Source: Tetradesmus obliquus (lineage: Eukaryota > Chlorophyta > Chlorophyceae > Sphaeropleales > Scenedesmaceae). From it: a DNA stretch of 64,000 bases. The stretch is taken from assembly GCA_030272155.1 (NCBI GenBank), contig CP126198.1:1054001-1118000 (forward strand), written 5' to 3'. The notes under the pieces are model-generated. The model did no database searches. It saw only the letters and a program-made list of their open reading frames with translations, and was not told the origin of the DNA. The position numbers and the translations under genes were made by a program. Below, piece after piece: positions 56,185 to 64,000 of this stretch (position 1 is the stretch's first letter; each line of letters begins with the position of its first letter).

Positions 56185-56924
56185 CCAGAGCTCATGATCA
56201 ACGTACATCGGGTAAGTGTTGGAAGTTTCCGATCGCGAACCCGCCCTGACAGTGACAGAAAACCTATTACCGATAGGGCAATACTTGCAGGTCCCATTGC
56301 TGATAGGTTACTCACATGACACTCGCACTACACTGCAATTACTCAGCAAACATGCTATTATCATAATTGTTTCTCCACGTGCAAGTGCACTACTGTTCGC
56401 GGAAGCCCTGTGCAGCGTTGCGTTGTGCCAGCAGAGAAGCCGCCGAACAGCTTTACAATGGCATTAGATTGACATAGCGCTGGAATTTATGCCGCAGTTC
56501 CACCTGCTACCGGCGGAGCGACAGCGTAGCAGCAGCATGATGGCAGTACTGCAGGGAAGTTCCTGTACAGGAGTTCCTGTGCATTACATGTCATGCCACT
56601 CCGCAACAAAAGAGAGAGGGGAAGCATGTGCATGTAGTCTCTCGCTTAATATATTATCGGCAACTGCACCAGCATGAACCAACCTCTCAGGCACTCACAG
56701 CCTGCAGGTTTCTGTGTCATGGATGAGCGTGCTCTGCGCAGTGATGCTGTCAACACCTGCCTCCACGCAGGCACACGCATATGCATACTTATTTGCAGCA
56801 AGGCTAACAACCAATACCTAAGTCATTTGCAGTTGACCAAACTGCATCCACCAACCAGTTGCCGCGGTCACCCATGGAAGTACTGTGTCACTAGTGACAC
56901 TCTTATGAGTTTACTAGTTACACT
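56185..56924. other. Intergenic region upstream of the Gly/Gln-rich gene
   Basis: Nothing recognised apart from its promoter side. The short open frames here look like chance. Confidence 0.5.
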
Positions 56925-59748
56925 CACTATGGTCAAGGCCCATCCACAACTCATCCACAAATCGTCCACATCAGGTCATCCACAGTGCCATCCACAGCGG
57001 ACTACGGCCATCCACAGGCCATCCACATCCGTCTGGGTCCACATGGCGTGTGGATGAACTTCGCACACTTGTGGATGAAGTTGTGGATAGCGTAAACCAG
57101 CCTCGAATCATTGATTAAACATGTTCAACAATTATATATAACAATAATCGATCATTTCGCGTCGCGCTGGCGCCGGATACGCGAGCACAGCGCGCAGCAA
57201 CAGAAGCAGCAGCAGGTACAAAGCTTGCAAGGCCAAGTCACTGCTGCTCCTGCTGCACCTGTAGTACCAGGCCACATGTACACAAAAACAGACAAGAATG
57301 CCGCAAGATGTGCTATGTCCCTGCAACGCACCACCATGCTGTGACCTGCCACATGCAACCTGAACCATTGTGTTCTGTCTGATGCTGCTCAGTCAGTAGC
57401 ATGCTGCTTGCCACTCCAGCAGCCCGTCTTGCTGTGTCAGGCCCTAAGCTGCTGCTAAACCGTGCATTTGATGGAATGAAAGCTCCACGATGCCTGCTTG
57501 CTGCAGCAACACATAGCATGCAACTCGGTAACCTGCACATCAGCTTGCACTGCACTGGGCAAGTCAGCAGCAGTCGCAGTAGCAGCAGCAGCAACAACAA
57601 AGGCAGCAAAGTGTTTTAGGGGTCTGTGTTGTACGTGCAACTGCTACAGCAGCGCTGCTGCTGTCAAACCCCCATGCAGGAATTGTACAACTTCGCTGCT
57701 TCTTGAAGGAGTGGCCGGCCGCTGCTGCTGCTTCTCAGCATAGAAGCACTGGCATATCAAGACCCCACACAACATGTGGCGCAAGTCTGACGCTGCTACT
57801 GCTGCGGAGGTGATCTGACACTAGGCAGGCATGCGATCTGTGTTGTGCTGCAGAACCCTGGATGGCGCCCTGCATGCTCAACCTTGCACGTACCTGTCAA
57901 CAAGTTCCAGACTGTTGTTGACAGTGAGATTGTTGTGCGCGAGTAAAGCCGTCGCGCTGCAGGCTGCTTGCCTGCAAACAGCCCGATGCACTGGACGAAC
58001 CTGCAGCAAACCATCACGTGTGGTGAGTGCTGTGCAAACGGCAGCTGCTACTGCATTGATGCTTGCAGGCGCCACGTGGTGCGACCCAAGCGAACATGCA
58101 TCACAGGTGCTGCTGCTGCTTCTGCTGCCAGTGTTACCGTGATGTCGTGCGCATGCAGGGCAGCCGCTGCAGCAGCTAGTGCCATCACATGCTACTGCAG
58201 CCACTGCCAGCTGTTGTCGTCGCTGTGCACTGCCTCTGGGGTCATGCAGCTGTCGCTGAACCTGTGCTTCTGCTGTACACCTGGCAGCAGATCCTCTCAC
58301 CTGGCATCAAGCTGTTGCAGCCGCTGAGTGTGCTGTTGTTGCTTGACATCATCAGCGCAGCTTCACAACTTGGCATCCAATTCAAGGAATGTAGCCGTGG
58401 CAGCCTTTGCGCAGTGTTAAAATGTGCACAAATGCGATCCGTAAGCCATGCATGCGCAACAACATACATGTGATTCATGCATGTTCAGTATGCCACACAG
58501 CACTGCTTCACTTGCGCTACCGTGACAAAGCTGTTGCGGGCTAAGCGTTGACCCTACGGCTGATTGCCCCTCACAAATCCACCGCTGACTGCCTGCAGGA
58601 CAAGATGCACATGCGTGCAGAGGGACTGCAGTCCGCTGCTGTGCTCGGGTCAGCTGCTGATGTCACCACCTGCCTAGTGGCTTGCACAGCTTGCTCACCT
58701 GCTGTCTGCTGCTTTACGTTTGGTGCAATAGCAGATCCAGCGTCCAGGACTTGCCGCCCACACATGTGTGCTTTGGCGTGCATGTATGTTGTGGATGCCT
58801 GCTGCTGCTCCTGCTGCTGTGCAACTCCTGCTGCATCAGCTGGCACTAGTGTGGTCAACGCTGCAATAACGCTGCTAGAAACATATAGTATGTTTATATA
58901 GTAACGAATGAAGCAGGCGCACGACAGTGATGGGCCCAGGATCACCCACAACAGCCATGGTTGCTGTTGGTAGCAGCACTGTTGATCTGGCTGATCCTGG
59001 GCTGGTCACTTGCATTAAACCTGTTGTACTCATTGTAATCGCTACGACGTGATATTTTGCGTGAAGATGTCGTCATCAACCGCTGTAAAAGCAGCCCGGC
59101 AGGTACGCTGCAACCCCTCACGATGCTGTGTACGCAGGCATTACTCAGACGCAGTTGAAAGCAGGTCCAAAGCTTCAATTTCATATGTTGCGCTTGCATC
59201 AGCCATGGGATGCTCCGCATTAGGGTGGGCTGTCAGTTCCAAACCACGATGTTTGAACAGATGTCAGGAGCGCGACCAATGCTGTCAGGCGCATTCTTTC
59301 TAACTAACCGTTTGATTCGAAAATTCATTACAAATGGGCGCCCAGTTTGTGCTGGCAGCAAGACGTGCCATCGGCACACCAAGTGCTTCAGCCCAGTCCT
59401 GCAGGGTTGCAAGGGAACTGCAGTAGTACAACAACCACGGCTGAACGATTATAAGTAATAAGAAAGTAGCATAGTCTGCCTCTACCGTGCATGTGTCCTG
59501 CCAGGCCTGCACCTGCACCTGACATCTGGGGCCCCCCAGGAGGGGCTCCTGCAGTACAACCGTTGCGGCTGCACAGGTGTGCTGTTCTTGAATAACCATA
59601 GAATGCGCTTAAAAACACATCCACGGCATCATTTACAGCTTCTGTGAGCAGCCACTGAACAGTCATCCACAGCAGCATGCTGTGGATGCACCAGTCGGGC
59701 GCTGTGGACGACTTGAGGATGGTTTGTGGATCAGGCTTGGCCATAGTG
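56925..59748. mobile_element. Non-autonomous CACTA-like (En/Spm) element, 2.8 kb
   Basis: The ends are CACTATGGTCAAGGCC (left) and, reversed, CACTATGGCCAAGCC (right), flanked by a 3-bp target duplication ACT (56922-56924 and 59749-59751). CACTA termini with 3-bp duplications define this superfamily. Subterminal regions carry many TCCACA motifs: more than ten on the left in 56940-57090, and six or more on the right in 59650-59735. No transposase was recognised inside; the interior is CTG/CAG-rich with only short frames. Confidence 0.82.
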
Positions 59749-59751
59749 ACT

Positions 59752-60288
59752 GGCTGAAAGCCACAGGGTCAACTCGATGGGTGCCAAGCCAGCTGCAGCT
59801 GCATGTTTCTTGTCTGTGCTGCTCACGGCTTGCTGCCTACTGGGACACTGTCCCTTGAAGGGCAGGCACAGTGCGTGATGCGTTCGACCGCGGCCAGACC
59901 AGCAGCAGCAACACACGCCACGGTGTTGCGGCTGTACACGGCAGCACCATTGCAAAACACACCGTACCGGGCACCAAACAAGCCTGTCAGGGTGTTTGTC
60001 AGCATTCGACTGACAGAGTCATAACGTTTGTTTGATTACACACAGGGAACATTGCCTACTGCCAATGCATCACTGAGCAGCTTGCAGGTATGCATTGGTG
60101 GCCAGGTCAGCAGCAGCAACAGCATCACGAGGCAGCCTCTCCCCAGCATCCCCCGACCGCATGCCATCCAGGCTGCTGCTGTGTATGGCATAATGCGTGA
60201 TGCAACTTACCGCGGCCACACCAGCAGCAGCGACACACGTTGACACCGTGTTGCGACTGCATATAACACAATTGCACTGCCGACTTCA
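59752..60288. repeat. 3' region of the NMT1-like gene with duplicated terminal segments
   Basis: On the minus strand, 60.05-60.18 kb repeats the end of the last coding exon (the codons for DGMRSGDAGERLL and ATNAYLPAAQ in altered frame). About 59.87-60.0 and 60.19-60.3 kb are related blocks (ACCGCGGCCA, CCAGCAGCAGC, ACACC/GTGTTGCG). No separate gene. Confidence 0.6.
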
Positions 60289-61595
60289 TCACTGAGCAGC
60301 TGGAAGGTATGCATTTGTTGCCAGGTCAGCAGCAGCAACAGCGTAACGAAGCAGCCTCTCCCCAGCATCCCCCGACCGCATGCCATCCAGGCTGCTGCTG
60401 TGCTCGCCCTCACTCCTACTCTGAGCTTTACTCGTCAGCAAGCCCTCATCAGACAGCCAATCCAAAAACTTCTCCCACACCGACAGATCCATCACACCCC
60501 ACACGCTGCTTCCGCCGCCGCCGCTGCTGCTGCTGCTGCTGGTGTTGAGGTATGCTGCTGCTACAGCTTCCTGACTCTGTGCCACCATCTCTGGATCTAA
60601 CGCCTCAGGAAGCGGCTTGCCGTTTGGTGCTGCTGCATCAGCAGCAACCTCTGCACACAGCAACGCTGCAGCCTCTTTTGGATGTGCTGCAGCCCATTCG
60701 TATCCCTTGGCTGTAGCAGCCAGGAAGCTGCGCACAGTGCCTGGCTGGCTGGCCAGTGTGTTTGGGTGTGCTGCTAGCACAGGGCTGTAGCAGTACGGAA
60801 TGCCGAAGTCTTCCAGTTTGAAGGTGTTGAGGGGGATGCCTGCTCGCTGCGCCGCCACACCCTCCCAGGGCAGGAAGACCTGCACATGCAAGAAGCCCCA
60901 TCATGCAAGTCACCAGTTAAGCCATAGTAATAATGCCCCACGCACACTTACCCATGTTGCATTGGCAGCACCCTCAAGCAGCGCGCTCCAGATGCCCAGC
61001 ATGGGTGGGGTATAACGATAACAAGGAAACACCAGGCCGCCACACACGCACGCATCAACCTTATGTTACCCGTACGCCATAGCAATGACGCTCAGCACAC
61101 AACCCGAGAGAGTGATCAGCTTCAGCACACAATTTGAGTGAGTAGCACTCACCCAAGTGGCATCTGCAGCACCTTCAAGCAGGGTGTTCCAGATGCCCAG
61201 CATGGGAGGTGTGGTCTCAACATAGTCGCACAGGCGGCCCCAAGCTGTACATCAGCACTGCTGTCAAACCCCAGCTGCCACACACTCGCGCCTCAACTCC
61301 GTGTCACTGAAAGGCCACAGCAGTAAATGCCACCAGCTCCGCGCACAGAATTCACACCGCACACACTCACCCATGTTGCGTCTGCAGCTCCCTCAAGCAG
61401 TGTGTTCCAGATGCCCAGCATAGAGCATGAAGCCATATCGATGACACATTAACCCCGTACACTCACCCAAATTGCGTCTGCCGCGCCCTCAAGCAGCGTG
61501 TTCCAGATGCCCAGCATGGGCGGGGTGGTCTCCACGTAGTCGCCGCTGCCGCCGTCAGCGCGGATCATCTGCTGCACGATGCGCGACTCGTACCT

Positions 61596-61628
<33 letters not shown>

Positions 61629-64000
61629 GCGGCAGCAGGAGCAGCAGCAACACCAGCAGTGTTGAAGTGGTGCGCAGCTAGTTGAGCGTGTGTTTAGCTG
61701 CAGCACTGGGCCCATCCCTCTGCACCCCTGGACAGCCTGCTCTCCAGGGCGCAACAAGCTGTGCACATAATCCTCCTGGCCGCTACATAGGCTTGTTACA
61801 TGTCAAGTTTCGCTACGTGACGTAGCTGTTCACCAGTGGCTACTTGACATGTTCGATGCAGTATGCATGTGCAGTGCCGTACAATCTGCAAGGAGCCGTG
61901 CCAACCGCACCTTGCTGCATATGAGGCAATTGTCTGTTCATGTAACTTTCCAGAGTGTTTAGTTTCGAGGGTTCGGGGGTTCAAAGCGTAGGATGTGGAT
62001 GCCGCGGCCCGCTCACCTCGCTGCGTATGAGGCATACTTCTTGCCGTCTAGCTGCACATGTTGCGCTTTCAAGTTGCAGCAGGGTACAGGCCGCAAAGCC
62101 TACACCCACCTGGCTGCGTATGAGGCATACTTCTTGCCATCCAGCTGCGCAGGCCGCTCAATGCCGCTCAACTTGAGCATGTTGTAGGTTTTAGGGTTCA
62201 TGAGTGTGAATTCAAGGGTTTGAACGCCTTAGCGCACCCACCTGGCTGCGTATGAGGCATACTTCTTGCCATCCTGCTGCGCAGGCCGCTCAATGCCGCT
62301 CAACTTGAGCATGTTGTAGGTTTTAGGGTTCATGAGTGTGAATTCAAGGGTTTGAACGCCTTAGCGCACCCACCTGGCTGCGTATGAGGCATACTTCTTG
62401 CCATCCTGCTGCGCAGGCCGCTCAATGCCGCTCAACTTGAGCATGTTGTAGGTTTTAGGGTTCATGAGTGTGAATTCAAGGGTTTGAACGCCTTAGCGCA
62501 CCCACCTGGCTGCGTATGAGGCATACTTCTTGCCATCCTGCTGCGCAGGCCGCTCAATGCCGCTCAACTTGAGCATGTTGTAGGTTTTAGGGTTCATGAG
62601 TGTGAATTCAAGGGTTTGAACGCCCTAGCGCACCCACCTGGCTGCGTATGAGGCATACTTCTTGCCATCCAGCTGCGCAGGCCGCTCAATGCCGCTCAAC
62701 TTGAGCATGTTGTAGGTTTTAGGGTTCATGAGTGTGAATTCAAGGGTTTGAACACCTTAGCGCACCTACCTTGCTGCGTATGACGCGTATTTCTTGTCAT
62801 CCAGCTGCGCAGGCCGCTCAATGCCGCTGGATTTGAGCGTGACAATGGCTGACTGGTTGCTCTGCAGCAGCGCTGCCACAGCCACGATCTTGGGCTTGGC
62901 TGCATTGGGCCAGGTGTGGTAGCTGATCACACTCTCTGAGGGCACGCAGGCAAATGTGGCGCTGCGGTCGACGAGGCGGGAGCCTATGGTGCAGTGGCAG
63001 TGGCAGTGGCAGTGGCGGGGATGTTGGCACAGGTTGGCTTCACATGTGTACACATGTCCGCAACGGTTGCTGGGCTTGGCTGCATTGGGCCATGTGTGGT
63101 AGCTGATCACACTCTCTGAGGGCACGCAGGCAAATGTGGCGCTGCGGTCAACGAGGCGGGAGCCTGTGGTGCAGTGGGGGGTGGCAGCAGCAGCGGCAGT
63201 GGCAGTGGCGGGGATGTTGGCACAAGGTGGCTTCACATGTGTGCACATGTCCGCAACGGTTGCTGGGCTTGGCTGCATTGGGCCATGTGTGGTAGCTGAT
63301 CACACTCTCTGAGGGCACGCAGGCAAATGTGGCGCTGCGGTCAACTAGGCGGGAGCCTGTGGTGCATAAGGTGGCAGTGGCAGTGGCAGCGGCAGCGGCA
63401 GTGGCAGTGGCGGCGGCAGTGGCAGTGGCGGGGATGTCGGCACAGGTTGGCTTCACACATGTCGGCAGAGGGGGCCAGACTGATGTTTGCACATTACGTG
63501 AGGGAAAACAGGCAAATGTGGTGCTGCGGTTGACTAGGCGGGGAGCCTATGGTGCAGGCAGGTGGCAGCGGTGAACAGCATCACAGCGTGGCGTCACAGA
63601 TGTGGGAAAGGGGAGTCAGCAATTGCACTGTTTATTGCCTTGAACAGCTGAGCATGCACGATGGTTGAAAGCTAACAAAGAGCTGCTGCTTGCTGCTGGA
63701 GCTGGGGGCACCATTTGGTACTGCCTGCAGCAGCACGCGCACAACAGCAGCAGCAGTTCCCAGATGGCAGCCTAGCGTGGACCATTTGCCACAGTAGCTG
63801 GCATTAGCGTCAGTTATTGTACGTTCATTGTAACGAATAGCTTTATGTTGGCATCTCGTTGCAGCACAGGTGGCATCTGCTGTGCAAGCAGCACACCTGG
63901 AGTGGTCTTGTACTCGTCCTGGTGCGGGCTCAGGATCTGCACCTCGAGCCCCGCATCCTTGTAAAACCCTTTGCTTCGTGCGACGTAAAACCCTGTATGA
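60289..64000 (-). CDS. NMT1/THI5 (SsuA)-like periplasmic-binding-fold protein, 5' end off the right edge
   Basis: Visible exons: 63897-64000 (continuing off the window), 62770-62983, 61467-61593 and 60289-60879, with phases agreeing. The protein reads TGFYVARSKGFYKDAGLEV, then ATFACVPSESVISYHTWPNA, GIERPAQLDDKKYASYAAR, TPPMLGIWNTLLEGAADAIW and DFGIPYCYSPVLAAHPN, as in the NMT1/THI5-like family. Bacterial members (ThiY, SsuA) bind pyrimidine or sulfonate for ABC uptake; fungal THI5 makes the thiamine pyrimidine. I saw no THI5 CCCFC motif, so a binding or uptake-like role, perhaps for a thiamine precursor, is more likely but not proven. The introns are packed with duplicated exon borders. Confidence 0.8.
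60952..61467 (-). repeat. Three tails of NMT1-like exon 3 with donors
   Basis: After the real exon end (TGG/gtgagt at 61467), the sequence coding MLGIWNTLLEGAADATW with its donor recurs, ending at about 61371, 61153 and 60952 (the last with SALLEGAANATW and gtaagt). Spacings are roughly 97, 218 and 201 bp. Confidence 0.85.
62017..62770 (-). repeat. Seven tails of NMT1-like exon 2, mostly an exact 132-bp tandem repeat
   Basis: Exon-end/donor junctions (coding KKYASYAA, then AG/gt) fall at 62770 (real exon), 62638, 62506, 62374, 62242, 62110 and 62017. The first five intervals are exactly 132 bp and the middle copies are almost identical. Each copy holds the last 65-70 nt of exon plus about 60 nt of intron (with GGTTTTAGGGTTCATGAGTG on the plus strand). 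The copies have donors but no acceptors. Confidence 0.92.
62983..63546 (-). repeat. Four heads of NMT1-like exon 2 with acceptors
   Basis: Heads coding GSRLVDRSATFACVPSESVI begin at 63546 (decayed), 63356, 63163 and 62983 (real exon), spaced 180-193 bp, each after a cacag or catag acceptor preceded by (GTGGCA)n-like tracts. The copies run through HTWPNAAKPS and then diverge. Confidence 0.9.

Noticed and set aside
62017-62770. CRISPR-like array because of regular 132-bp spacing
   Set aside because: The whole unit is repeated, including exon and intron parts; there are no unique spacers and no cas genes, and the setting is a eukaryotic gene.

Overview
The window looks like nuclear DNA of a chlorophyte green alga, probably Chlorophyceae. 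The reasons are: intron-rich genes with GT-AG introns; very abundant (CTG/CAG)n tracts; a calcium-dependent protein kinase; an ARMC2-like protein (radial-spoke assembly, flagella); mitochondrial processing peptidase alpha; LysM and C-type-lectin domains; and a DIRS/PAT-type tyrosine-recombinase retrotransposon of the kind known from Chlamydomonas and Volvox. I cannot name the species. Gene models were built by hand from splice sites. For the three complete protease/kinase/peptidase models and for the Gly/Gln-rich gene, exon lengths and phases sum to exact open frames.

Layout. 1-2578 (-): 3'-incomplete ARMC2-like armadillo gene. 3921-10114 (+): a calcium-dependent protein kinase (CDPK), followed by about 560 bp of Ala/Gln repeats in the same frame. 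10.7-15.2 kb: no gene recognised. 15175-20467 (-): copy A of a secreted peptidase C1-LysM-CTLD-CTLD protein. 20.5-22.9 kb: intergenic, with a GTAC-rich foldback repeat and a remnant of a barrel-gene tail. 22904-26371 (-): copy B of the protease, broken by an internal deletion. 26783-32937: a structurally complete PAT-like DIRS element (Gag, RT/RNase H, tyrosine recombinase) with split direct repeats. 34113-36005 (-): two-exon putative beta-barrel protein. 36397-41680 (+): MPP alpha. 42071-42806: non-autonomous hAT-like element with an 8-bp target duplication. 43064-49457 (+): copy C of the protease, intact. 50.0-50.5 kb: array of barrel-tail copies. 52070-56051 (-): secreted Gly/Gln/Ala-repeat protein. 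56925-59748: non-autonomous CACTA-like element. 60289-64000 (-): NMT1/THI5-like substrate-binding-fold protein, running off the right edge.

The most unusual theme is at the gene-structure level. In at least four unrelated genes (CDPK, beta-barrel, MPP alpha, NMT1-like), short tandem duplications straddle exon borders. The preceding intron then holds arrays of exon heads, each with its own acceptor, or the following intron holds arrays of exon tails, each with its own donor. The clearest cases are eight EF-hand exon heads in the CDPK, a threefold in-frame repeat of the CDPK junction-domain exon, and an NMT1-like exon with four heads on one side and seven tails on the other. Many acceptors are simply the terminal CAG of a (CTG)n tract. 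The second theme is the protease family, which joins a papain-like domain to LysM and two lectin domains in one secreted protein. It is present in three local copies in both orientations, with Ser in place of the catalytic Asn.
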